DNA of 13,990 bases. It comes from Clostridia bacterium. Its GTDB lineage: Bacteria > Bacillota > Clostridia > Oscillospirales > Ruminococcaceae. Of the stretch, positions 6,310 to 13,990 are shown piece by piece. Position 1 is the first letter of the stretch, and every line of letters starts with the position of its first letter. Location: NCBI GenBank assembly GCA_021152595.1, contig JAGKVC010000080.1, forward strand, positions 1-13,990, written 5' to 3'. Made by a program: the position numbers and the translations under genes. The notes beneath the pieces were generated by a model, which was not told where the DNA came from, ran no database searches, and was given only the letters and a program-made list of their open reading frames with translations.

Positions 6310-7509
6310 GTGCAGGGCATTCGCAAGCGGACATGGGCGGAAATCAATCTCGATCATGCCGCATGGAATTATACGCAAATCAGAAAAGCAGTCCGGAAGG
6401 AAACAGAGGTCTGCTGTGTGATCAAGGCAAACGGCTACGGACACAATGCGGTCCGGCTTGCCGCACTTTACGAGTCGCTCGGGGCGGATTTTCTTGCCGT
6501 CTCGAATCTGGAGGAGGCACTTCAGCTCCGGCAGGGACAGATCTCGCTGCCGATCCTGATTCTCGGCTATACGCCGCCGGAATGTGCCGGTGTGCTTGCA
6601 AAACAGAATATTTCGCAGTGTGTCTATTCGCGCAGCTACGGCGAATCGCTTTCGCAGGCTGCAATGTCCGACGGCGTGCGCGTGAAAATGCACATCAAGA
6701 TTGACAGCGGCATGGGCAGAATCGGATTTCAGCACCGCGGCGGACATTCCGAGCTTTCGGATGCGCTCGCTGTCTGCAAGCTGCCGTGCCTGAAGCCGGA
6801 GGGCATCTTCACGCATTTTGCGGTTGCGGATGACGGCGCGGACGGCGAAGCCTTTACGCTGGAGCAGTACCGCAATTTCATCGACGCGATCAATATTCTG
6901 GGCAGCCACGGCATTCAGTTCTCGCTGCGGCACTGTGCAAACAGCGCGGCGATTTTCGATAAGCCGTCAGCGGATGATCTGCCGGATGTGCATCTGGATA
7001 TGGTGCGCGCAGGCGTAGTGCTTTACGGACTTGCGCCCTCCGGCGTGACACGCAATCTGCCGGAGCTGCGTCCGGTCATGGCACTGAAAAGCGTCATTTC
7101 GCATATCAAGACGATTCAGCCCGGTGATACCGTCAGCTACGGCAGAACCTATACCGCGGATGCGCCGCGTGTCGTTGCAACGGTGCCGATCGGCTATGCG
7201 GACGGCTTCTGGCGGCTCAACGGAAACGGCAACTGTCAGATGCTTGTGCGTGAGCAGCTCTGTCCGGTGATCGGCAGAGTGTGCATGGATCAGCTCATGC
7301 TCGATATCACCGGTGCGCACGGGATTTCGGTCGGTGATATTGTCACGGTATTCGGCGATGCAAACGGACTCTGCTCCGCGGATAAGATCGCGGAGAACAC
7401 CGGCACGATCAATTATGAGGTCGTGTGTGCAGTCGGAGAGCGTGTGCCGCGGTTCTTCTTGCAGGACGGCGTTCCGGTCGATGTCTCCGACAACATTTGG
7501 AAACGATAA
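6310..7509 (+). CDS. alr: Alanine racemase
   Basis: 399 residues, PLP-dependent interconversion of L- and D-alanine, supplying D-Ala for peptidoglycan. The PLP lysine is Lys39 in VIKANGYGHN. The barrel motif KMHIKIDSGMGRIGF (126-140) and the second catalytic base, Tyr277 in VSYGRTY (275-281), are present, as are CMDQLMLD (325-332) and the C-terminal INYEVVCAVGERVPR. I chose the GTG start at 6310: AAGGAG (6294-6299) lies 10 nt upstream and the protein then begins VQGIRKRTWAEINL, matching the usual distance to the WAEI/L motif. The in-frame ATG at 6238 lies upstream of the promoter -10, and the ATG at 6303 is in another frame. Heads the long plus-strand run. Confidence 0.95.
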   Translation: MQGIRKRTWAEINLDHAAWNYTQIRKAVRKETEVCCVIKANGYGHNAVRLAALYESLGADFLAVSNLEEALQLRQGQISLPILILGYTPPECAGVLAKQNISQCVYSRSYGESLSQAAMSDGVRVKMHIKIDSGMGRIGFQHRGGHSELSDALAVCKLPCLKPEGIFTHFAVADDGADGEAFTLEQYRNFIDAINILGSHGIQFSLRHCANSAAIFDKPSADDLPDVHLDMVRAGVVLYGLAPSGVTRNLPELRPVMALKSVISHIKTIQPGDTVSYGRTYTADAPRVVATVPIGYADGFWRLNGNGNCQMLVREQLCPVIGRVCMDQLMLDITGAHGISVGDIVTVFGDANGLCSADKIAENTGTINYEVVCAVGERVPRFFLQDGVPVDVSDNIWKR

Positions 7510-7543
7510 CTGTCAGCACAGCAGAATAAAGGGGTGATCTGCA

Positions 7544-7948
7544 ATGAAACGGGAACTCGGAATCGCAAGATGCGGACTTGCATGCTGCCTCTGCTCGGAG
7601 AATGTGCAGTGCAGGGGCTGTAAGCGCGACGGCTTTCTGGAGCTTTCGTGGTGCAAAGACGCCGAATGGTGCGAGAACCGCAAATGTGTGATTGCGAAGG
7701 GACTGCGCGGCTGCTGGGAATGCAAACCGGTTGACTGCCGCAAAGGATTATTCGCGGAGAAGATCAAAGCGCGCGCATTCGCGGAATTTGCACGTAGATA
7801 CGGCATTGAACATCTGCTTGACTGCCTTGCACGCAATGAGCAGGCAGGCATCATCTATCATCGGGAGGGCATCATGGGCGACTATGATGACTTCGACGAC
7901 CTTGAAAAACTGATCGGCTATATCAAAACGGGCAAAAAGGAGGCATGA
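7544..7948 (+). CDS. Cysteine-rich DUF3795-type protein
   Basis: 134 residues with 13 cysteines, 12 of them in the first 65 (positions 10, 14, 15, 17, 23, 26, 37, 43, 48, 57, 60, 65). The opening IARCGLACCLC, then CRGC and GLRGCWEC, match the look of DUF3795 proteins common in clostridia, which are thought to bind metal through these cysteines; no function is established. The C-terminal half is polar and helical and ends with a Asp-rich patch (YDDFDDLEKL). The ATG has a strong AAAGGGGTGAT site upstream and follows alr by 34 nt. Family assignment is by memory of the pattern. Confidence 0.75.
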   Translation: MKRELGIARCGLACCLCSENVQCRGCKRDGFLELSWCKDAEWCENRKCVIAKGLRGCWECKPVDCRKGLFAEKIKARAFAEFARRYGIEHLLDCLARNEQAGIIYHREGIMGDYDDFDDLEKLIGYIKTGKKEA

Positions 7949-7951
7949 CGC

Positions 7952-8443
7952 ATGTCCAATTCAAAAATCAGACATTGGATTTATCTGGCACTCGGATTTC
8001 TGATCATCTGCGGCGGCTTGTGGTTTCTGCTGCTGCGCGACTCCAAACTGAATGAGGATTATCTGAAAACGGAGATCTTTGAAAAGCGCGGCACGGAGCT
8101 CGACGCAGTTATCTCCTATCTGAATGAAAAGGGCGGCGAGAATTTCTATGATATCAAAGGACAGCCGAATATCGACAACTCCTATTTCGGCGTTCCGACA
8201 GAGGATTCCGACGCCTACCGCAGCTACAATTCTGCGGTGATTTCGCTGATGCGGACGGTCTTTGATGAGATCACCTATCAGGACGGCGTATTTCATTTTG
8301 TTACAGGAAAGAGCGGCGGTCTGCTGCATTCGGATTATATGATCCTTGCATATCAGGAGAAGAAGCCGCTGATTGAAAATGCACCGCAGACACCGCTTGA
8401 CCGGCAGGGCTGGTCCTATTATCTTGTCACGGAAAAGGAATAA
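7952..8443 (+). CDS. Hypothetical single-pass membrane protein
   Basis: 163 residues with one N-terminal membrane helix at about 9-28 (WIYLALGFLIICGGLWFLLL) followed by a charged extracytoplasmic domain of about 130 residues. The short basic N-terminus (SKIRH) suggests N-in, C-out. There is no lipobox or signal peptidase site, so it is probably anchored. The outer domain is mixed alpha/beta with many Tyr and Asp; I recognise no family. It starts 3 nt after the DUF3795 stop and uses an AAAAAGGAGG site inside that gene's end, and the uracil-DNA glycosylase starts 4 nt after its stop, so all three are translated from one message. Confidence 0.7.
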   Translation: MSNSKIRHWIYLALGFLIICGGLWFLLLRDSKLNEDYLKTEIFEKRGTELDAVISYLNEKGGENFYDIKGQPNIDNSYFGVPTEDSDAYRSYNSAVISLMRTVFDEITYQDGVFHFVTGKSGGLLHSDYMILAYQEKKPLIENAPQTPLDRQGWSYYLVTEKE

Positions 8444-8447
8444 CGCT

Positions 8448-9119
8448 ATGGTACACATCGGCAATGACTGGGATACGATCCTTGCACCGGAATTTGCAAG
8501 CGAGAGCTATCTGCGGCTTCGGGAGTTTCTGAAGCGTGAATATGCGACAAAGCGGATCTATCCGGATATGTATGATATTTTCAATGCACTGAAATACACC
8601 GCCTACAAGGATGTCAAATGCGTGATTCTTGGGCAGGATCCCTATCACGGCGAGGGGCAGGCGCACGGGCTGAGCTTTTCGGTACGGCAGGGTGTGCAGC
8701 CGCCGCCTTCGCTTGTCAATATCTTCAAGGAGATCTATGATGATCTGGGGATCGACAACCGCGGCGGCTCCGGCGATCTGACCTGCTGGGCGAAGCAGGG
8801 CGTGCTGCTGCTCAATGCGGCGCTGACGGTCCGCGAGGGGCAGGCGAATTCGCATCACGGCATGGGCTGGGAGCAGCTCACCGATGCGATCATCATGCAC
8901 CTGAACGAGCGCGAGCAGCCGATGGTCTTTCTGCTCTGGGGCAGCAATGCGCGCGCAAAGGCGAGCTTCATCACAAATCCGAAGCATCTGATTTTGCAGT
9001 GTCCGCATCCGAGTCCGCTCTCGGCATCGAGAGGATTTTTCGGCTGCCGGCATTTCTCAAAGACAAACGCCTTTCTGACGGCAAACGGCATGACGCCGAT
9101 CGACTGGCGCGTATGCTGA
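8448..9119 (+). CDS. ung: Uracil-DNA glycosylase, family 1
   Basis: 223 residues, the normal family-1 length. It removes uracil from DNA as the first step of base excision repair. Motif A GQDPYHG (62-68) contains the water-activating Asp64; motif B HPSPLSASRGFFGC (187-200) contains the catalytic His187 and the DNA-intercalating loop. The uracil-binding LLLNAALTVR (120-129) and FLLWGSNAR (161-169) are intact. The ATG at 8448 with AAGGA (8435-8439) gives the family N-terminus MVHIGNDWDTIL; an upstream in-frame ATG at 8373 would add 25 non-homologous residues inside the preceding gene. Fourth gene of the run; no functional tie to its neighbours beyond co-transcription. Confidence 0.96.
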   Translation: MVHIGNDWDTILAPEFASESYLRLREFLKREYATKRIYPDMYDIFNALKYTAYKDVKCVILGQDPYHGEGQAHGLSFSVRQGVQPPPSLVNIFKEIYDDLGIDNRGGSGDLTCWAKQGVLLLNAALTVREGQANSHHGMGWEQLTDAIIMHLNEREQPMVFLLWGSNARAKASFITNPKHLILQCPHPSPLSASRGFFGCRHFSKTNAFLTANGMTPIDWRVC

Positions 9120-9144
9120 CCGCATACTGACTGAGGTAACAAAT

Positions 9145-9516
9145 ATGGCAAAGCTGCAAAAACTGACCGGTATTCTGGATATCATCGTATTTGCCGCAGC
9201 AACGCTTGCGATTGCCGGTGTCTTTTATGAGGGCATGACGCTGAAATGGTACGGCTTTGTCGGGGTACTGGTTGTCTGCATGGATTATACGTTTCTGCCG
9301 GCGACTGTGCTGCATCTCATTGCAGACCGTTCCATGAAGGAGCGTGCGGTACATCTTTTCTCGCTGCTGCTGGTGATTGCAGCGGTCGTGATGAAAATCT
9401 GCGGCATAGCCTATCCGCCGCTGACGCTTGTGCTCTGGTATTTTTACATCTGGTTCCTGTACGGCAGCCTGCTGATCCGGCGGTATGTCTGTGCAGCGCA
9501 TCCGAATTCTCTCTGA
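9145..9516 (+). CDS. Small polytopic membrane protein
   Basis: 123 residues, almost entirely hydrophobic, with four predicted membrane helices at about 8-28, 35-60, 69-88 and 91-112, and a short basic tail (IRRYVCAAHPNSL). No charged residues in the helices suggest transport or catalysis and I recognise no family. The ATG has GAGGT about 8 nt upstream. It lies 25 nt after ung and 14 nt before metF, so it is inside the operon. Confidence 0.7.
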   Translation: MAKLQKLTGILDIIVFAAATLAIAGVFYEGMTLKWYGFVGVLVVCMDYTFLPATVLHLIADRSMKERAVHLFSLLLVIAAVVMKICGIAYPPLTLVLWYFYIWFLYGSLLIRRYVCAAHPNSL

Positions 9517-9530
9517 TCTGAGGTATCTAT

Positions 9531-10394
9531 ATGAAAGCAGTCCAGTTATTTGAAAAAAAGCCGGTGATCTCGTTCGAGGTCTTTCCGCCGAAACCGAATG
9601 TCCCGATCGAAAGCATTTATGAAACACTTGCATCGCTGAAAAATCTGAATCCGGATTTCATCAGCGTGACCTACGGCGCAGGCGGCTCTGTCCCCGGCGC
9701 ATCGACAGCGGAGATCTGCGAGACGATTCAGAATACCCACGGCATCCCGTCGATCGCGCATCTGCCCTGCATCAATGAGACAAAGGAAACCGTCCTTGAA
9801 AAGCTCGGGACATTCAGGGAAAAGGGCGTGGAGAATATCCTTGCGCTGCGCGGCGACCGCAATCCGAATGTGGAACCGAAAACGGATTTCCGCTATGCCG
9901 CTGACCTGATCGCATTTATCCGCGAACACGGCGATTTTGACATTGCGGCGGCATGCTATCCGGAGGGACATCCGGAGGCATCCGATCTCGATACCGATAT
10001 TCTGCATCTGAAGGAGAAGGTCGAGGCAGGCGCATCGCATCTGATCTCGCAGCTCTTCTATCACAATCCGGATTTCTATGCATTCCGCGAAAAGCTCGCG
10101 CAGAAGAATATCACGGTTCCCGTTGAGGCAGGCATCATGCCTGTGACCTCGAAAAAATCCATCGAGCGCATGGTCTCGCTCTGCGGCGCGTCGATTCCGA
10201 ACCGGCTTGCAAAGCTCATGGCGCGCTATTCGGATGATCCGGCATCACTGAAAGCCGCAGGACTGGAATATGCGATCATGCAGATTCTCGATCTGCTCGA
10301 GCACGGCACGGACGGCATCCATATCTATACGATGAACAATCCGGATGTCGCGCGCTATATCATGGAGCAGATCCGTGAGGAACTCCGCGCATGA
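9531..10394 (+). CDS. metF: 5,10-methylenetetrahydrofolate reductase
   Basis: 287 residues, an FAD-containing TIM-barrel enzyme that reduces 5,10-methylene-THF to 5-methyl-THF, the methyl donor for methionine synthase. SFEVFPPK (14-21) carries the catalytic Glu16. LALRGD (104-109) with Asp109, YPEGHPE (143-149), Gln174 in ISQLFY and the C-terminal GIHIYTMN (262-269) fit the folate and FAD site. In place of the usual HLTC, HLPC is found (77-80). TGAGGT (9519-9524) precedes the ATG. The stop overlaps the start of the next gene as ATGA, so metF and the reactivation protein are coupled. Context with metH fixes its role in methionine synthesis. Confidence 0.95.
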   Translation: MKAVQLFEKKPVISFEVFPPKPNVPIESIYETLASLKNLNPDFISVTYGAGGSVPGASTAEICETIQNTHGIPSIAHLPCINETKETVLEKLGTFREKGVENILALRGDRNPNVEPKTDFRYAADLIAFIREHGDFDIAAACYPEGHPEASDLDTDILHLKEKVEAGASHLISQLFYHNPDFYAFREKLAQKNITVPVEAGIMPVTSKKSIERMVSLCGASIPNRLAKLMARYSDDPASLKAAGLEYAIMQILDLLEHGTDGIHIYTMNNPDVARYIMEQIREELRA

Positions 10395-11059
10395 AGCCCG
10401 ATGACCTTGACCGCGCCGATATTCTGATGTTTCTCAACACGCCGGAGCTGGACGACAATCTTTCGGCGATGCTTGATATCTGCACGGAGAAGCTCTGCGC
10501 AGCCGCACAGCCGCGAACGATCTACCGTGTGCTGCCGGTCGAACATACCGCAGAGGGCGTGACACTCGGCGGACTGCTGCTGCAAGGGCAGGATATCGCG
10601 CTGCATCTGACCGGCTGCAAGGAGGCTGTGCTGCTTGCGGTGACGCTCTCCGCGCCTGTGGATGCGCTGATCCGGCGCGCATCTGTCACCGATATGACGC
10701 AGGCGGTCATGTACGATGCGATTGCAGGCGCAGCGGTCGAGCATGTCTGCAATGATCTCGAAGCGGAAATCAAGGCGAAATATCCGTATCCCTATTATAC
10801 GGCGCGTTTTTCAGCCGGATACGGTGATTTCCCGATCACGCAGCAGGGGGAGCTTGTGCGGATGCTGGATGCGACACGCAAAATCGGTCTGACGGTCACA
10901 CCGGCGCAGACGCTTGTGCCGATGAAATCGGTGACGGCGGTGATCGGCATGTCGCATGAACCGGTCAGGGATGCGCGGCGCTTCGGCTGCGGCAATTCCT
11001 GCGAAGAATGTCCCTATAACGAGACATGCCCGATGGCCGGCAGGGCCGACAGCCGTTGA
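10391..11059 (+). CDS. Stand-alone methionine synthase reactivation (B12-dependent activation-domain) protein
   Basis: 222 residues. The RFSAGYGDFP segment (139-148) and the following LVRMLDATRKIGLTVTPAQT match the AdoMet-binding motif (RxxxGY) and flanking helices of the C-terminal activation domain of MetH. A helical N-terminal part (about 1-100) precedes it, as in the clostridial and Thermotoga-type separate reactivases. The domain uses S-adenosylmethionine and an electron donor to remethylate oxidised cob(II)alamin on MetH. The C-terminus carries a four-cysteine cluster (Cys200, 204, 207, 213), possibly a metal or Fe-S site. Coupled to metF and located before metH, which fits a split MetH system; whether the MetH here lacks its own activation domain cannot be seen because it is cut. 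Confidence 0.85.
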   Translation: MKPDDLDRADILMFLNTPELDDNLSAMLDICTEKLCAAAQPRTIYRVLPVEHTAEGVTLGGLLLQGQDIALHLTGCKEAVLLAVTLSAPVDALIRRASVTDMTQAVMYDAIAGAAVEHVCNDLEAEIKAKYPYPYYTARFSAGYGDFPITQQGELVRMLDATRKIGLTVTPAQTLVPMKSVTAVIGMSHEPVRDARRFGCGNSCEECPYNETCPMAGRADSR

Positions 11060-11136
11060 TCGAAAGCCCGCCGGATGCGTTTGAAAATGCAGAAGAGCCG
11101 ATTGTTTCCGCAGTCATATGTGTGAGTGATACAAAT

Positions 11137-11523
11137 ATGAAAAAGCAGCACAAACAAATGAATCCGCTCCGCCCGCTCGGGAAGCCGGTCTATATCTTCA
11201 TCTTTCCGTTTTTGTTTACATTTGTGTTTTTCCTCTGCACGGATTACTGTGAGCGGTATTATCAGGCTCCGGCACCGGAATGGGTGTATCTGCTGCTGAT
11301 TCCGCTTGCGCTGCTCGGCATGGCGATCGGTTATCAGCTTGAAATCTATCTGAAAGAACATCTCGGCAAAAAGGCGGAGATGTTTGCGGAGGTTGTACTC
11401 TCTGCAATTTTCATATTCGGACTGCTTGCGGAATATCAGTATGTGCTGGTGCCGCAGATCGGCGCGCCGCCGCTGAACCTGCACAATATCCTGACCGTGC
11501 TGCGGAAAAGGCTGCCGTTCTGA
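11137..11523 (+). CDS. Small membrane protein, three helices
   Basis: 128 residues from the ATG at 11137, with predicted membrane helices at about 17-35, 48-68 and 82-103 and a basic N-terminus (MKKQHKQ). The start is uncertain: GTGAGTGAT is a weak site before 11137; an in-frame ATG at 11158 has none, and one at 11026 would overlap the preceding gene by 34 nt and add a polar, non-membrane leader. I recognise no family. It lies 77 nt after the reactivation gene, the widest gap in the run, with no terminator there, and 30 nt before the YhfC-like gene. The short charged link EYQYVLVPQIGAPP faces one side. Confidence 0.65.
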   Translation: MKKQHKQMNPLRPLGKPVYIFIFPFLFTFVFFLCTDYCERYYQAPAPEWVYLLLIPLALLGMAIGYQLEIYLKEHLGKKAEMFAEVVLSAIFIFGLLAEYQYVLVPQIGAPPLNLHNILTVLRKRLPF

Positions 11524-11553
11524 TCTGCACAGGAACATGAAAAGGGAAATGCT

Positions 11554-12378
11554 ATGACACCAGACGAAGGAACGGCTGTCCTGTTTTCGGGCGCCACGCT
11601 CGCCGGATATGCGCTCTCAGGAATTGTATCTCTGCTGCTGCCTGCGGCGGCATTTCTGTGGCTGCGGTACTACCGCGCGGCGCGGATCTATCCGGTGATT
11701 GCCGGCATCATCGTGTATTTTGTCGCCGTGCAGATGAGCAATCTGTTCGGGAATATCATCGGATTTTCGGCATCCTTTGCGCAGCGGTCGGTGCTGGCGG
11801 CGGAGCTTGTCTGTTATTTTGAGGAATGCGGCCGCTGGCTTGCAATGCGCTGGCCGGTTACGGATATCCGCGACACACGCTCTGCAATCTGCTATGGCAT
11901 CGGGCATGCCGGACTGGAATGCTGGATCCGCGGCGCACAGCAGCTTCATATTTATCATCTGGGACAGCAGGTCAACCGCGGCGGCATCGAACAGTTTTTC
12001 GGCAGCCGCACGCCGGAGCAGATTGATCTTTTCACGCAGCAGATGCAGATTTACGCGGATCATTCTCTCTTTCTGAGCCTGCTGACGGTACTGAACAGTC
12101 TGACAAATTTCGGCTTTCACATTGCGCTGTCGCTGCTGATCTGCCGGAAAATACAGGAGACAAACGGGCAGAAGCGCTGGCTGCTCTGTGCGGTTTTGCT
12201 GCACACGGCGCTGAACGGTTCGGTCTGGCTCGCATCCTTCTCCGGCAGTGAAATACTGAAACTGTGTATCGGGATCCTGTGCGGCATCTGCGTGATCATA
12301 TTCGTGAACAGGATGATCGGCATAAGCGATTGCTTCGATGAGATCCGCTATCGGATGGCTCCCGAAGAAACCGCATAA
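11554..12378 (+). CDS. YhfC-family intramembrane glutamic protease-like protein
   Basis: 274 residues, polytopic (about seven helices). The conserved blocks are YFEECGRW (88-95; EExxR type), GIGHAGLE (115-122), NFGFHI (185-190) with His189, and HTALNG (217-222). This set of Glu, His and Asn residues in membrane helices is that of the YhfC/DUF2324 group, related to CPBP/ABI-type glutamic intramembrane proteases. Substrate is unknown for bacterial members. The N-terminal MTPDEGTAVL is periplasmic or extracellular if the first helix enters outward. No ribosome site stronger than AAAAGGGAAA before the ATG. Its place between a small membrane protein and metH is unusual; I infer only co-transcription. 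Confidence 0.78.
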   Translation: MTPDEGTAVLFSGATLAGYALSGIVSLLLPAAAFLWLRYYRAARIYPVIAGIIVYFVAVQMSNLFGNIIGFSASFAQRSVLAAELVCYFEECGRWLAMRWPVTDIRDTRSAICYGIGHAGLECWIRGAQQLHIYHLGQQVNRGGIEQFFGSRTPEQIDLFTQQMQIYADHSLFLSLLTVLNSLTNFGFHIALSLLICRKIQETNGQKRWLLCAVLLHTALNGSVWLASFSGSEILKLCIGILCGICVIIFVNRMIGISDCFDEIRYRMAPEETA

Positions 12379-12390
12379 ACAGGAGGTTTT

Positions 12391-13990
12391 ATGGACTTTC
12401 GCACTTTGCTTCTGAATGAATTTGTATTCTTAGACGGCGGCATGGGAACGATGCTGCATCTGTCCTCCGGCGAGCTGCCGGAGCGGCTCAATCTGACGAA
12501 TCCGGCGCGTGTTTCCGCTGTTCACAAGGCATATGCGGAAGCCGGTTCGCAGATTGTCTACGCCAATACCTTCGGCGCGAATCCGCTGAAGCTCGCAGGC
12601 ACCGGCGTGGATCCGGCGGCGAGCATCAGGGCGGCGGTGCAGCTTGCGAAGGAGGCGGTCGGCGAGGGTGTCTGTGTCGCGCTGGATATCGGCCCGACCG
12701 GTCAGCTTCTGCCGCCTGCCGGACAGATGACCTTTGAGGCTGCATATACCTCGTTCCGCGTGATGTGCGAGGCGGGCGCCGAAGCCGGTGCCGATCTGAT
12801 CGTGATTGAGACGATGAGCGATCTGCTCGAGACAAAGGCAGCCGTGCTTGCGGCAAAGGAATCGACCGATCTGCCCGTGATTGTCACGATGACCTTCACC
12901 GAAAACGGCAGAACCTTTACCGGCTGCCCGATTTCGGCAGCGGCAATGACATTGGAGGGACTCGGTGCATCTGCAATCGGCATCAACTGCTCGCTCGGTC
13001 CGAAGGAGATCCTGCCGATGATGCAGGAAATGGCGCGCTGGACCTCGCTGCCGCTGATTGCAAAGGCGAATGCAGGTCTGCCGGATCCTGTCACGGGAGA
13101 ATATTATCTGACGCCGGAGGAATTTGCCGATCTGATGCCTGCCTTTGCAGAATGCGGCGTGCAGTTCTTCGGCGGATGCTGCGGCACGACGCCGGATTTC
13201 ATCCGTGCGATCCGCAATAAGCTCAATTCGCTGCACCGCGGCAGAAGATGCTTCCCGAAGCAGGTAGCGGTCTGCTCCGGCACGCGGACTGTCCTGCTTG
13301 ATATGCCGCGCATCATCGGCGAGCGCATCAATCCGACCGGCAAAAAGCGCATGAAGCAGGCATTGCTCGACGGCGATTTCGATTATCTGCGCGGCGAAGC
13401 GATCTCGCAGACGGAAGCCGGCGCGGATATCCTCGATGTCAATGTCGGTACGCCGGGCATCAATGAGGCGGAGGTGCTTCCGCAGGCGGTGCAGGCGATC
13501 CTTGAGGTCACCGATCTGCCCTTACAGCTTGATTCCTCGGATCCGGCAGCGCTCGAAGCGGCACTGCGCATATATCCGGGCAAGCCGATTGTCAATTCGG
13601 TCAACGGCAAGGCGGAATCGCTGAAAACCGTGCTGCCGCTCGTGAAGCATTACGGCGCAGCGATTGTCGGACTGACGCTCGATGAAAACGGCATCCCGAC
13701 TTCTTCCGCGGAGCGCTTCGGGATCGGAGAGCGCATTCTCAAAGCAGCGATGCAGCTCGGGATTCCGAAGGAGGATGTGTTCCTCGACTGCCTGACGCTG
13801 ACCGCCTCGACCGGCGAAAGCGGCCCGACGGAAACGCTGCATGCTGTCCGGCGTGTGCGTGAGGAGCTCGGTCTGCAAACGGTGCTCGGAGTCTCGAATA
13901 TCAGCTTCGGTTTGCCGAACCGTCCGCTCATCAACCGCAATTTCCTCTGCATGGCGCTGACAAACGGTCTGACGCTGCCGATCATGAACC
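12391..13990 (+). CDS. metH: B12-dependent methionine synthase, N-terminal part (cut by right edge)
   Basis: 533 codons up to the window edge with no stop. The homocysteine-binding barrel (about 1-280) has the start motif LDGGMGTML (14-22) and the zinc ligands Cys200 (INCS) and Cys263/Cys264 (GGCCGT). The pterin (methyl-THF) binding domain begins near 300 with IIGERINPTGKKRMK (308-322), then ADILDVNVGTPG. The cobalamin-binding modules lie beyond the window. The ATG has a perfect AGGAGG 5 nt upstream. Transfers methyl from methyl-THF, made by MetF, to homocysteine, forming methionine. 12 nt after the YhfC gene; no riboswitch leader is visible before it, so it likely depends on the upstream promoter. 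Confidence 0.95.
   Translation, partial: MDFRTLLLNEFVFLDGGMGTMLHLSSGELPERLNLTNPARVSAVHKAYAEAGSQIVYANTFGANPLKLAGTGVDPAASIRAAVQLAKEAVGEGVCVALDIGPTGQLLPPAGQMTFEAAYTSFRVMCEAGAEAGADLIVIETMSDLLETKAAVLAAKESTDLPVIVTMTFTENGRTFTGCPISAAAMTLEGLGASAIGINCSLGPKEILPMMQEMARWTSLPLIAKANAGLPDPVTGEYYLTPEEFADLMPAFAECGVQFFGGCCGTTPDFIRAIRNKLNSLHRGRRCFPKQVAVCSGTRTVLLDMPRIIGERINPTGKKRMKQALLDGDFDYLRGEAISQTEAGADILDVNVGTPGINEAEVLPQAVQAILEVTDLPLQLDSSDPAALEAALRIYPGKPIVNSVNGKAESLKTVLPLVKHYGAAIVGLTLDENGIPTSSAERFGIGERILKAAMQLGIPKEDVFLDCLTLTASTGESGPTETLHAVRRVREELGLQTVLGVSNISFGLPNRPLINRNFLCMALTNGLTLPIMN

Noticed and set aside
8373..8447. Upstream in-frame extension of uracil-DNA glycosylase
   Set aside because: It would overlap the preceding gene by 71 nt and add residues absent from the family; the ATG at 8448 has its own binding site.
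12430..13236. Minus-strand open frame of 268 codons
   Set aside because: Lies wholly inside metH, whose motifs are clear; the minus-strand translation is basic, Cys/His/Arg-rich shadow sequence.

Overview
This window looks like the chromosome of a Firmicute, most likely an Oscillospiraceae or Ruminococcus-type gut clostridium. That is an inference from three things: strong AGGAGG-type ribosome binding sites, a moderately high-GC coding style (judged by eye, not computed), and a gene set of ECF sigma factor, DUF3795, YhfC-family protein, B12-dependent methionine synthase and a separate reactivation protein. No phage genes, transposases, CRISPR arrays, rRNA or tRNA genes were seen.

Layout. Positions 1-450 hold the 5' part of an unrecognised all-helical protein on the minus strand, with a good sigma-A promoter. 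Positions 733-4256 hold an ECF sigma factor translationally coupled to a large membrane-anchored, anti-sigma-like protein whose reading frame is broken by one in-frame TAG (3027-3029). Positions 4257-4505 are an intergenic region between convergent operons: a 15-bp bidirectional terminator hairpin flanked by two inverted, structurally matching arrays of small hairpins. Positions 4506-5986 are a two-gene minus-strand operon, a patatin-like phospholipase followed by a YfcE-type phosphodiesterase, with a consensus promoter. From 6310 to the right edge ten genes run on the plus strand with short gaps and no terminator I can see: alanine racemase, a DUF3795 protein, a single-pass membrane protein, uracil-DNA glycosylase, a small polytopic membrane protein, metF, a methionine synthase reactivation-domain protein, another small membrane protein, a YhfC-family intramembrane protease-like protein, and metH (cut by the window edge).

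How the genes work together. MetF makes 5-methyl-THF, MetH uses it to methylate homocysteine, and the stand-alone activation-domain protein would reductively remethylate MetH cobalamin. The rest of the plus-strand run (cell-wall D-alanine, DNA repair, membrane proteins) is housekeeping of mixed role. The sigma/anti-sigma-like pair is a probable cell-envelope signalling unit, now possibly disabled or altered by the amber codon.

The most unusual feature is a repeated intergenic module. A 6-bp-stem hairpin with a TGC loop and different but compensating stem sequences is followed by 4 to 7 tandem copies of a 7-mer (GAAATTA/GAAATGA). It occurs three times, each time 8-10 bp upstream of the -35 box of a well-formed sigma-A promoter and in the same orientation relative to that promoter.
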